Part shown: positions 1-9,600 of the stretch, piece by piece | How positions within the stretch are numbered: the stretch's first letter is position 1 | How the letters are laid out: each line of letters starts with the position of its first letter | NCBI GenBank assembly: GCA_000611775.1 | Contig: KK106983.1 | Coordinates: 1,849,677 to 1,913,676 of the forward strand | From: Umbilicaria muhlenbergii | Taxonomy: Eukaryota; Ascomycota; Lecanoromycetes; Umbilicariales; Umbilicariaceae | DNA length: 64,000 bases | Reading direction: 5' to 3' | Notes under the pieces: generated by a model | Seen by the model: the letters and a program-made list of their open reading frames with translations, nothing else | Told to the model about the DNA's origin: nothing | The model's database searches: none | Position numbers and translations under genes: made by a program

Positions 1-51
1 TCCCCCTGCTGTCACTGAGGCTGCCAGGCTTCTCATTGATTTTTGGTAGGC

Positions 52-1380
52 TTAAACCTTAAAGGCCACTTTTGCGCTCATTGACTTGACAACATAAACT
101 GAACCGTGTTGGTTTGCTGTGACCATGACGCTTTCATTATGCTTAAAAACAACATTTTTAAGCTCAAATTCAACTGTTATTCCGTGCTTACTTGCTGCCT
201 CAATCAACAGCAAATTTCCGTTCAATTCAGAGACATAGAGGACGTCATTTAGAGTGAGTTTTCTCCCTTCAAAATCAACTTCCACCTTGCTCATACCAGC
301 TGCTTTTATTGAGTGCTCATTGGTTAAGCAGACTTCCGTGTAATAGTTCTGAATTTCAACAAAAATTGCTTGATTCAGAGTCATGTGGTGGCTCACTCTG
401 AAGTTCACAATTCAGCAGTTGAGGGTTAGTTCTAAGTTGACTAAGGCTTTCATAATCACTGTCTTTCATGCTCATTCATCTGAGTTGAACTCATTGTCCT
501 GGCTAGTCAGATCTTTCAAATTTTTTGAATCTTTCACCAGCCCCAGATTTTCATTGGCTTGCCGTGCATTTGCCTTGAACTTTGATGATGATTTAACTCT
601 GTTAAGAGGTAGTTCTTCCCCGTCTTTCATCTTCAAAGTGTAGCAATCAGAGGTGAAATGCCCTCTTTTCTGACACTGAAAACATGTTTTTCCTGTCTTA
701 TCATCTTTGCCTTTGCTTCCTGCTTGGGCTGCGTTTGCGGTGACATTATTAGTTGATTTATTATTCAACGCTTCTTTCATTTCTCACTCCTTCAATTGAC
801 GTAGAACAGTCTCAATTTCAGGGTTCATGATTTCATTGTTTATTCAAAATACAACTGAGCTGTAAGGCTCCTCCTTTAAAGAGTCAAGGAACACTTCCTG
901 AATCATGTCATCATTGATGAGTGCCTTTGGTTTAAGCACTGTAATCTCTGCTTGAATTTTCTTCAAGGTGTGATAAGCCTGCTCTGCCGTCTCCTTCAGT
1001 CCTTGCTTGTAATTGATGAATGCCTTAAGCTGTGACTGATAATATAACTTGCTCTTAAGCTTCTTGATGTTCTCAAGGCGGTCTCAAAGCTTTTTTGTTG
1101 TCTTCAGTTTGTAGAATGTTCCGTCCTCCTGAGAGCAAAGTGACAATATGTTGTTTCAGGCCTTCTTATCAGTCCTTCTCCACTTCTTATACTCTTTAAT
1201 GAGAGGCTTCAATGTCTTCTCATCCAAACCCTTCTTCCCTTCTAGCGCAGCGTCAGTCCCGTCTATGACGTCTCAGTAGCCTCATGCTTTCAAATAACCC
1301 CTTGTTCTCCCTGCTCATTGAGCGTAGTTCATCTCATTGAGTTTGACTAGGCCTGAGGCCTTCAGAGACTTGTATTTCAT
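52..1380 (-). CDS. Ty1/copia gag and protease frame, TGA at Trp positions
   Basis: Gag plus the start of pol of a copia retrotransposon. The frame starts at ATG 1378-1380; an in-frame TAA lies just upstream at 1387-1389. It stays open for 442 codons to a TAA at 52-54 if TGA is read as Trp. Residues ~1-220 resemble the UBN2/DUF4219-type copia gag. A CCHC zinc knuckle is at C233, C236, H241, C246. The protease region follows: the sequence around 323-334 reads WIVNFRVSHHMT, where copia proteases have a D-S/T-G triad after WI, so the catalytic triad is lost or diverged. Ten Trp positions use TGA and one uses TGG, while five out-of-frame TGGs are intact. CpG is plentiful. The TAA at 52 falls where a GAG-pre-integrase domain should continue, so it may be a true lesion. 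Integrase and RT would lie left of the window. Confidence 0.85.
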
Positions 1381-1719
1381 GCTCTCTTAAGGCCGTGTGA
1401 CTGCCTTCTGCGTACACGGCGGCGTGGATAACGACTCAGGGGTGTGGGTATTTATTTGAAGTTCTATTGGTCGAGCCTTCATATATGTATAGACGTTTCT
1501 ATTCGTTTGATTTTCAAAGTGGAATTCATATGAAGAATTGGCGTCTTTTTCAGTCAGTTTTTCAACTTTATAACTGGCCGATATTGAAGGTTTATATCGA
1601 AGCAAACTTTGGTTGCTCGACTTGCTTGACGGCGGCGGGGGTGGCGACGGCGGGGTTGGCGGCGGCGGGGGTTAGGGCGGAGGTGGTAGGCAACAGCAAC
1701 AGGCGGTAGTTTAGACACT
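1381..1719 (-). other. copia untranslated leader
   Basis: The stretch between the primer-binding site and the gag ATG. It holds a GC-rich low-complexity block (about 1622-1700, C-rich on the element's sense strand). The 72- and 80-codon frames here look accidental. Confidence 0.6.
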
Positions 1720-1735
1720 GACCGGGCTCATAACC
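1720..1735 (-). promoter_or_regulatory. copia primer-binding site (initiator-Met half-tRNA)
   Basis: On the minus strand GGTTATGAGCCCGGTC follows the LTR end directly. It is complementary to the anticodon arm of initiator Met-tRNA (a CTCAT core with the CAU anticodon), not to the tRNA 3' end. Drosophila copia and related fungal elements use such an internal half-tRNA primer. Identification rests on the motif and its position. Confidence 0.75.
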
Positions 1736-1990
1736 TGTTATAATGAAACGATATAGAGACCAAATAAATGTATTGTATCTGCCTAAATATCGCCCAAATG
1801 ATATAAATGAACGTGAGGAAGAAAGCAGAAACTCAAGGCTTTTGAGCTGTTAATATACATGTTAAGGAGCTTTTCACTAAGCCAAAACATACGTACACCC
1901 ATGACGTGACTGCTTCTCTTGCTAGGAACCCCTGCCCTAAACCCCTGCCCCAATGACGTCTGCTCAGCGGTGAATCGGCGAAATTCAACA
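1736..1990 (-). repeat. copia 5' LTR
   Basis: A 255-bp LTR on the minus strand. It begins TGTTGAATTT at 1990 and ends TATAACA at 1736, immediately before the primer-binding site. It has TATA-like stretches near its 3' half. The outer edge abuts AAATA (1991-1995), the first bases of the MULE inverted repeat, so that pentamer is the probable target site. The partner LTR lies outside the window. Confidence 0.8.
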
Positions 1991-2062
1991 AAATAGACCC
2001 CCCCTTTCTATGCATAGACCCTTTTTCATACACATAGACCCTTTATCTTACGCATAGACCTC
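1991..2062 (+). repeat. MULE left terminal inverted repeat
   Basis: Begins AAATAGACCCCCCC and contains three tandem variants of a ~22-bp motif with core CATAGACCCTTT. It matches 4657-4728 in inverse orientation with a few mismatches. Repeated subterminal motifs of this kind are candidate transposase-binding sites (inference). Confidence 0.85.
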
Positions 2063-2252
2063 TGAACTAATTTTTATGTTTCAGGTTGGAAGCATGGATT
2101 TGGGGCCATAGAACGCCTGGAATAACACGGTTTGAAGTTCAATATATGAAGAACTTGCTAATACGTCTATAGGTTGCTACCTCGCCGCCGCCGCCGCCCC
2201 CCTCTCCCATAGCAGCTGGCTCGCCGCCCCCCTCCTCCTTCATAGCAGCTGG

Positions 2253-4553
2253 CTAGTCGAGGACGTTCCACACGTCAAGCATCTCATTGGGGATGCCTGA
2301 CGTGCCCGTCACAGTTGGAGGTCGCTGTCCCCGCTGCCTCATGTTCCCAAGACGGTCTGCCACAGGGGCAAAGTTGGTGAACTGAGACAGAGTTGTCTGC
2401 CCTGGTAGTGCCTCTTCTTGCTGCTGAGCTTGCTGGCTCGCTGCTCTTGTTGCTCGCTGGCTTGGGGCTCGCGGAGCCCGCGGAGCTCGCTGTCGCTGCG
2501 GAGCTCGTGAGCCTCGCTGCCGCCGTTCATTCCCCCTTCACTGGCTTGCTCCTTGACTCCTCCGCCCCCCTCCCTCCTGCTCTTCCCCCTCCTGCCTCCC
2601 CCCCTCCTGCCTCCCCTGCTGCTCCTGCTCTCGCCGCTCTCACTGGCTAACCTGGTTTAGGGCAAGCTCCCACTGAGAGAGGTCTCACCTGGTGGAAGTC
2701 TCCGTCGGTCTTCCACGTCAACGAACTCGGATGAGATTCTGAACCACAGTCACAGGGTCCACGGGCTGGACCTCCGTGAGCGGATCAAGCCATCAGTGTG
2801 GGTGAATGTGATCCCTTTTCAGGGCTTCCTTGGCGAAGAGAAGGGTTTGAATCTCATGCTTGCATGGAAGACCCATGATGGTTCGGAACACCCTGGTACA
2901 GGATAGCAGGCATGTGGGCTCCTTGGTAAGCTGCTCCCACTGCAGAAACATGTACTCAGTGGCATGAATACTGACTTCAAAGCGTAGATATCAAAAAATA
3001 GGGGTGTTATGCATAGAAAGTATAGCGCCAGACTTCTGATCTTCATGCAGAAGGTGGATTTCTTGCAATTGGTTGTCAAGCTTGATGTGTATGCTTTGTA
3101 CAACTGTTGCAAGGTCTTCAAGACTGCTTTTCAGTCTCTGTTTGATCCCCCAATGCCCTGACTCCGCTGTTGACGTCATTAGCTTACCAAAATGCAGAAT
3201 CTTGTCCATCCATGCTCAGCAATGCTTCTCACGCATGCCCTCAATGAGCCACTCCTTAAGGAGGTACTCATAGAGGGTAGTAGGCCAGCGGGCATTTAGC
3301 CCTGAGTCAGCAATTGCCAGGGTTGCCTTGGCTTCATGAAAGGCTGCAGGCGTCAGGGCTTGTACAACTGCAAATCAGAGTCTGGCTCACTCTTGCTGAG
3401 CTTCCGCCACGGAGAAATAACCCCCCGTCTTGACTTGAGCGACTACATTCTTGCCAATATGCCATTGACAGAGAATAAGGGCAGTCGTCGGCATTAAAAG
3501 GGTGAAAGCCTCAATTAAGGCTTCCTCCTTGTCCAAGACAGTGGTGGTGAGGTCATTAGATTGCCCTATATCCGTCCATATGATTTTTATCTGGCTGACA
3601 CGTCATTCATAGTACTCATGGTCCTCATGACGGAGGAAGGCAAACCCTACATAGAAGGTTTTATTGCAGGCTGTCATCAACGTCAATATAACAAGGGGCA
3701 TGTTATAACGGTTGGTTTTGTAGGTTGCGTCTATGAATAGAACATCAGAGTATTTCTTCAGTCAGTCCAGTGACGGTTGATAGACAAAGAAGAGGCGGTT
3801 CAATTGATCCCAGGGGTCAACGGCGTAAGAAATGTACCATTTTTCTGACGCTGTAAGCTCCTTCAAGAGGGCTTGAATAGAGGTTAAATTTCTTAATTCT
3901 GCGCGTTGAATGTACCCTATGGCGTTGTAGATGTCCTGTTTCTTGTAGAATCAACTGAGGTTATTCATGCAGAGGCCGGTGACTGTTTGCTGAGCTGTAA
4001 GGTGTTGTTTTCTGTCATTTGCAACTGTCTTTAAGTCCTCCGCTTGCAGTTTTCAGTGAGGGTTTAGGGCTTCAGGGTTTAACGGAGGGTGATTATGCTT
4101 GGTGTCCTTCAAAAACAAATACCACTCCCCCATTACAAGCTTGCCATACGCCCCTCATTTACACTCAGTCATACATATGGCCCTGGTTCGTTTCCTGTCC
4201 TTCAGAGCCACTTTGTCCTTGTATTTTCCCCCTTGAGTACACTTCAGGTTTATTTTCCTAATTTCTCCGCCTTTATTCTTCTTATACCCTGCTTTAACTA
4301 CGGCATAACCTTGCTTTGCGGCGTGCACGTTGACGGCGTCGATGAGGTCTTCAATTATTATAAAGGGCTTGAGCCTGAGTGCAAGTGGTGAAGGTTTTAA
4401 TTGCATAGGGGGGGGGTCTGGCTCATCAGCTTCATTGATTATGAAATCATCTATTTCTTCATCTTCTTCGCTGTCAGAAACATCTTCAATTACAGCCTTA
4501 AATGGGTCCTCCATGTCGAAATATTCCGTGGTCTGACTGGAGAAAGTATCCAT
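2253..4553 (-). CDS. MULE transposase, 766 aa with TGA read as Trp
   Basis: A Mutator-like transposase frame of 767 codons from ATG 4551-4553 to TAG 2253-2255, with no TAA, no other TAG and no frameshift. An N-terminal acidic region (~1-60) is followed by a FAR1/WRKY-GCM1-like segment with an HNHPP motif. The DDE catalytic core is D275 (in DVLFIDATYKTN), D341 (in TTVLDKEEA) and E464 (in STAESGHWG). A CQWHIG motif lies ~25 residues after D341. A SWIM-like GLPCKH motif follows E464. The C-terminal ~120 residues are Gln/Arg/Gly-rich. By hand count 14 Trp positions use TGA and 13 use TGG; 19 out-of-frame TGGs are intact and CpG is abundant. With the standard code the gene would be cut into many pieces. 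The TGAs fall at plausible Trp sites such as YEWRVSQIK. Confidence 0.88.
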
Positions 4554-4656
4554 TTTTTGCTGCAAGAAAGGGGGGTTGCAGGCGTGTGGTAGTCACAATT
4601 GAGCAGGTGGTAGAAAAAAAAACTAACTACATGTTGTCTAACTATATGTAGTTAGG

Positions 4657-4728
4657 GGGGTTTATGCGTAAGATAAAGGGTCTATGTGTATGAAAAAGGG
4701 TTTATGCATAGAAAGGGGGGGTCTATTT
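4657..4728 (-). repeat. MULE right terminal inverted repeat
   Basis: Inverse copy of 1991-2062, including the GGGGGGGTCTATTT outer segment and the same three sub-repeats. A short hairpin (AACTAACTACAT paired with ATGTAGTTAG, 4621-4655) lies at its inner edge. Outside it the sequence reads GTATGTGGACCCTAG, which may include the true MULE terminus. Confidence 0.85.
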
Positions 4729-5327
4729 GTATGTGGACCCTAGTTAAAATGATATGCACACTTTCGCGACCTCGCCAATCAAAAGCAATGATACTATGAA
4801 TAATCGGGAGGGCGCTGAACTTCCCCTGCCTGACACCGTTGGACGTTGTGTTCCCCCAAAATGTCTGTGCTTAAACGACCCGCCCTCCAGATGGTGCGGA
4901 AGCGCGCAGAGGATATACTTATCACAAAAGCTGCGACACGAGGTGCGGGTATGATATGAATCAAGGCAAGGCATAACCTGCAGTCGCACAGAGAGACTAA
5001 CAGATATCCTCCCTCATTGCAACATAAGCTGCTTCAATGGCTCAAGGTGATTCATTGAAATGCTTATCGTGGCTCATGATCAAGTCCTCCCGGGGTATGA
5101 TGTCTTTTGCCGTGCACTCCTGCTATAATCCTCCCAGATCCTCTATCATGGTTACACTGCATAAATGCCTCACACCATGAAATAACTTTCCAGTGGCCAG
5201 GGTTGTCAAGATATAAGAGTTTAAAGCGATTTATAAGTCAACAACCTTATTGAATTGAATCACAACTCTACTCGCTCTTGCAAAAGAATCATTTACCTGT
5301 TCAAAATCTGAAATCAGATACTCAAGA
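4729..5327. other. intergenic, MULE to MYND relic
   Basis: Moderate-GC sequence with no convincing gene. A TATA-like GATATAAGAG at ~5209 and an AT-rich leader precede the MYND start at 5328, so the last ~120 bases may be its old promoter and 5' UTR. Confidence 0.4.
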
Positions 5328-6259
5328 ATGTCGGCTAACTGCACCATCTGCAATACTCGAAATTCCAGGGCTTGCGCCAATTGCAAGTCCAGCTACTATT
5401 GCTCACTCGAGTGCCAACAGACTGACTGGCCAGCCCACAAACTTCTTTGTACGACCTTCAAAACCTTTCCTCAACGACCGGGCCCTTCCTTTAAGCTCGC
5501 TATCTTGTTTCCTCCGGACCACATATCCCCCAAACTCATATGGGTTGATTGTGAACGCAAAGTCGACGATGAAGAGGGTATGGCCTACGAACACGCTAGA
5601 ATATCCCACTTGTTAGGCAGCGACAATCCGTTCCCAGAGCGTAAACCCATTACTTGGAGTGTACTGCGAAGCTTCGGCCTGGAACGCACTATTCAGGTCA
5701 TTTGTCGTGAGACTTTCTTGGTTGATGGCTCAAAGACCAACCAGAGCGTTGTCCAAGTCACCAGAGGCGCCATGGGCCATGACTGGAGAGGGCCTATCGT
5801 GGTATTACGCCAGCCAGGAACCCGCATTGACCCACTGGTCTACGAAGACATGACACTTGCAGATTTCCGGCATGCGGTGGACTATTTTTCAAGCTACGGC
5901 GATGAACCCGTTCAAGATCTACAGAACCAGCCGATACGCAGCGGCTCTTAACTTCTCGGTGTTAAAGTCACATGTATATCGTGGCATGGACTTGTATCAG
6001 AACCAAGCGGCGACGTTTCTGCATCTTGATGCTGATCTCAACAGTAAAAGCTGGGGTTGGGCGCCGTTCCCAGAGTGGCAGAATGCAGCCGTTGTTTGAA
6101 GACTTCGTGGGAGCTGGACTTGTGGAGAGGACGAGGAAGGAAGTTATGGGGTTCATGAACAGGAAGAGTTTTGCGGCTTTCTTCAGAGAGTACAGGAAGG
6201 AGAGTCTCATGGAGGACCCGTCATGGGCCATAACACAGTCACCGTACACAAATGACTAG
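5328..6259 (+). pseudogene. MYND-type zinc-finger protein, decayed
   Basis: The only host-like gene in the window. The N-terminus has a complete MYND finger: C5, C8, C16, C19, C25, C29, H37, C41, with the YCSLECQ and WPAHKLLC signatures. The body resembles uncharacterised ascomycete MYND proteins. The first frame runs to a TAA at 5949-5951, yet homologous-looking sequence (GVKVTC) continues in the same frame beyond it. It then shifts frame for a conserved NQAATFLHLDAD and SWGWAPFPEWQN block, and shifts again at ~6085 for MQPLFEDFVGAGLVERT to a TAG at 6257-6259. No GT-AG intron explains the shifts. A premature stop plus at least two frameshifts or small deletions indicates a pseudogene. All eight Trp codons seen are TGG, unlike the neighbouring transposons. 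Confidence 0.75.
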
Positions 6260-6482
6260 CATAGAGAAAAAGCTTTATCCACAAGCTCTGCTGGAGCGCC
6301 AGCGAGGTTGATTGTGTATAGCATTGAGTCGCCAAGTTAAGAATAGTCGCAAGCACGTGATTGAGAATTCAATGATAAAGAACTCACTGGGCTTTGTTTC
6401 TCCCAAGGAGAATTTGTTGAATGGTAGAGGCATGAATAAAGATATAATGTGATTAATTACTTAGATGTACTCCCAAGACCTT
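6260..6482. other. compartment boundary
   Basis: No gene seen. Around here the sequence changes from CpG-containing, moderate GC to AT-rich, nearly CpG-free DNA that continues to the right end of the window. Confidence 0.5.
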
Positions 6483-6972
6483 AACCTTAATTCCAGCCCT
6501 GTACCCACCTGGGTACAGTAAGGCTGACAGAGTATATTATATCACAGACTTAGTATTTCTCATTCATTTCAGCCTTACTGTACTCAGACCCCTGTAATTG
6601 CTTGTACTCAACCTTAACTTTTGACATAATAATTGAATAAAATCACTTTAAGTGAGAGAGTTATAGAGATTGAAGAGATCTGTAATTAACAGTTTTAATC
6701 TTCTTATTATCTTAAAGACTGACAAAATTCTTAATTGTGTAAGAATCTTGAAGATTTTGATGTTCTGACTAACCTTAATTCTCACCTGGTACCCAGCTGG
6801 GTATCATAAGGCTGACAGAGTACATTATATCACAGCCTCAGTACTTCTCAGCCATTTCAGCCTTATGGTACTCAACCCCTGGTAAATATTAATACCCAGC
6901 CTTAACTTTTGACAGAGAGGTTGAATAAAGAAGCTTGAAAGAAGAAAGTTATAAAACAGTCTGAGTTCTTAA
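6483..6972. repeat. 288-bp tandem duplication with hairpins
   Basis: Two diverged direct copies, 6483-6770 and 6771 to ~6970, both starting AACCTTAATTC. Each has a small palindrome (GTACCCACCTGGGTAC in copy 1, GGTACCCAGCTGGGTATC in copy 2) followed by a longer hairpin. Its arms are TACAGTAAGGCTGA and TCAGCCTTACTGTA in copy 1. The hairpin arms differ between the copies but remain paired. LTR-like or MITE-like origin is possible; no coding sequence. Confidence 0.6.
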
Positions 6973-7112
6973 ACTTATTATTCATGAAGGTATAATAATT
7001 ATTTAAAGTGTAAGATTTGTATGAGCTCATTTACTGCTCAGAGAGTGCTCTGAGCACATAAAGTACTATTAACTAAAATCTTATTTTTGAGCGGGCTGCC
7101 AAGTTGCGGATG
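6973..7112 (+). mobile_element. FB family fragment, A-type end
   Basis: Contains the A terminus of the palindromic family described at 58036-59423: CTCAGAGAGTGCTCTGAG palindrome, AAGTACTATTAACTAAAA, then GAGCGGGCTGCCAAGTTGCG and GATG. The rest of the element is missing to the left. Confidence 0.8.
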
Positions 7113-8500
7113 ACTCACACTTTATGAAAAAAAGACTTTTGAAAATCATTAACATGATGAGAATGCCACATGTGATAATCACATAAAGTATAATGACATT
7201 CATGATGAGGAGGCATGATGGAAATGAGCATTAAAAGAAGTGAGTTAACTTATGTAAATGAAAATCAAATCAAAGCACAAGAAACAGTTACACATCATGT
7301 GAAATAAACATGCTGCATGCTGTTCAGAGATGATGCAAGTAAATGACATGTAATCAAGAGCATTGAATTGAAGGAGAAAAAAGAATTTGCAACATCAAAA
7401 AACAATTCAAGCATTTAAAGATGACTGTTGAAATAAGCTTTACAGGGCAAAACTATATATAATTTTCAGAGTGAATGAGAATCAACTGATTATTAACTTG
7501 TCTCTCTCATTACATGATTTTCATTAACATACACTTTGTAGCTTCATGACACCTGCTTTAGCTGCTGATCATAAGACATTGAACATTTATAGAATTGTCT
7601 TTTAAATGTGCCTACAACCTCACCTACAGCTATCAAGCATATCAGAAGTAAATGAGCATAAAAGACAGCAGAGAAAAGACATTACAGTAAAAACTACAGT
7701 GAGACATGAACACAGCAATAAATATGACAAGTTGATATCACTAAAGCTCTTTAGGTGTAGTGCCTCAGGATGAAATAAATTATTACTTCATTAAATGAGT
7801 CCTGTAAGTTGTAAGAAGACTGGCAAGTTCATTTATCTCTTAAGATGTGATCTTGATTCTTGTCAAACTGAACTCAGGCTGTGAATTAAAATTACTCTTG
7901 ATAACTGTGTCCTTCAAGCATAACACTTTTTCTTCAGCAATTAACATAACATGTCATTTTTCAAATCACTAAAAGATGCTGCTCTCTGTACAGCCTTCAT
8001 CAGCATCACTTTCAGAGCAGATGATATTACAACTGTGTATTTACTTCTCATTGTCTGTTGAGGATTTAAGGCTCTGAAGTGAATAAATTTCAAATTTCTA
8101 AATTCTCAGTCAATCTTCAACTCCTCATCTGCTCTCTTAATTCTTGAGCATTTCATTTACATTCACAAGATTGTTCTTACTCTGTCATGTGTTCTCTTTA
8201 TGTGAATGATCTTGTCATTTGATGAGGTACTGATTAAGTCAGGAGGCATCTAAGATCTGAAGAACTTCAAGATTATGTTACATAAATGTCAGTTTCTTTG
8301 ACATCATCATGAACTTTTAATAACCTCTTGCAATTTATCTGTTAATGTAAAACTGTTTAATTTTCTCTGATATTTATTTGCTCCTGCATGAAGTTGTAAC
8401 AGCAGATGACATTCATTCTAGGTCTGTAAATGATGCAGATGTTAATGCATTCAGTTTCTTTTTCTGCTGACTTCAGGACTGAACAACATTGATAAGTGAT
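7113..8500. other. anonymous AT-rich DNA
   Basis: No recognisable gene, RNA or repeat family. CpG is nearly absent and TCA/TGA are very frequent, as in the mutated transposons around it. Confidence 0.4.
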
Positions 8501-9600
8501 GATAATGAATTTGTATCATCAGCACACTGTTTTGTTGATGATTGTGTGAGGCAAGATGTTTTCTTTCTAGCAGCTTTGAAAACTCTTGATGAGTGAGTGA
8601 AGCAGAGATTTTTGTTCACTTCTGTGCAGGGCAACATTCAGAGTTGAGGGTAACACTTTTACATTAAGTCTTGAATCTAGACTACCTGTCTGCTCTCTGA
8701 GTGATAATAATGCAAAGTGAGAAAAGCTCTCCTCTTGATGAGGGTGAAGCCTTTTCTTCTGAGCAACTTTAAAAACCTTTGATGAATGAATCAGATCAAG
8801 AACTAACTCTGCTGTCAATTGCTTGCATTTATTGCAGGATTGTTGACTGCCTCCTGAAAATTCTTTGAACATAAAGAACTCAGCAATTTGATTTGATCAT
8901 GATATTAATTTCAACATCTCAGCTTGATTCTGATGATGATGATTGTTACTCTTGCTCTCCTGATTGACATCTGCGCATTTAAAAGTGATCATTAAGAGTT
9001 GCTGATTGATTCACTTCAGGATGATTTTATGCCACTTTAAATTTATTGTGACACATCATAATTTACTTTAAGCACTTAAAACTTCTCCTCTGAGTCAGAT
9101 TATTTTCTTTTAAATTCTTACATCATTCAAGTGCTTCTCTGCTGATTTAACTTCTCTTTGAGTCAGCTTAATTAAGGCAGACCTTTCAGCTGTGTCTTTG
9201 AAGTCATTTAACTTTGCTGTCTTTAATTGTTATTTTATCAGCTTCATTTCATGTTCTGTTAATTTCATCTTATCATCTGCCTCTTTCTTCTGCTGATCAT
9301 TTTGAAGAGCTCAGTTGATACTGTTAAGTTTATATTCTCCTTCAAACTCAGCTGCTTCTGCCTTACTTAATTTTGTCTGTGCTGATTTCAGCTCTTTTTA
9401 AGCTTGCTTAAACTTCTTCTTCAACAGCTTTAATTTTCAATAATGATAGAATTGATATTTTCTTTAATTATTTAGTCTGCTCTGCTGATTTCACTTTTAA
9501 TGCAGTTTGACATCTCTCTGACAGATCAGCCTCAGCAGGATGTTTTAATTATAACTGATCAATTTTGATCAGATCATCAAGACACAGTTGAAATCTTAAG
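8501..9600 (-). pseudogene. coiled-coil-like gene relic
   Basis: On the minus strand the translation is rich in Lys, Glu, Ala and Leu with a heptad-like look. Examples are AEAAEFEGEYKLNS and ADDKMKLTEHEMKLIK (~9200-9350) and SLREQTGSLDSRLN within an open stretch at 8567-8872. Frames change and stops interrupt it. A ~185-bp internal duplication is visible (around 8560 and 8745). It may be a transposon-borne structural protein or a host coiled-coil gene; function unknown. Confidence 0.35.

Larger units (their letters stand above)
1991..4728 (-). mobile_element. MULE (Mutator-like) DNA transposon, left end cut by copia
   Basis: The element has ~70-bp terminal inverted repeats and one transposase gene on the minus strand. 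The left repeat is interrupted at 1990/1991 by the copia LTR, so its outermost bases should lie beyond the other copia LTR, left of the window. No target-site duplication can be read because of that interruption. The 3' part of the element (2180-2252) carries a short GC-rich duplication around CATAGCAGCTGGCT. Confidence 0.8.

Noticed and set aside
2819-3273. Several overlapping 60-100 codon frames on both strands in the MULE body
   Set aside because: They are fragments or shadows of the transposase frame split by TGA.
2253-4553. Explaining the MULE TGAs as classic RIP
   Set aside because: RIP (CpA to TpA) would turn TGG into TAG and CAA/CAG into TAA/TAG. None of these occur here and CpG is intact.
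5328-6259. MYND gene as intact with introns
   Set aside because: No GT-AG pair with a branch site fits the two frame changes, and an in-frame TAA interrupts conserved sequence.
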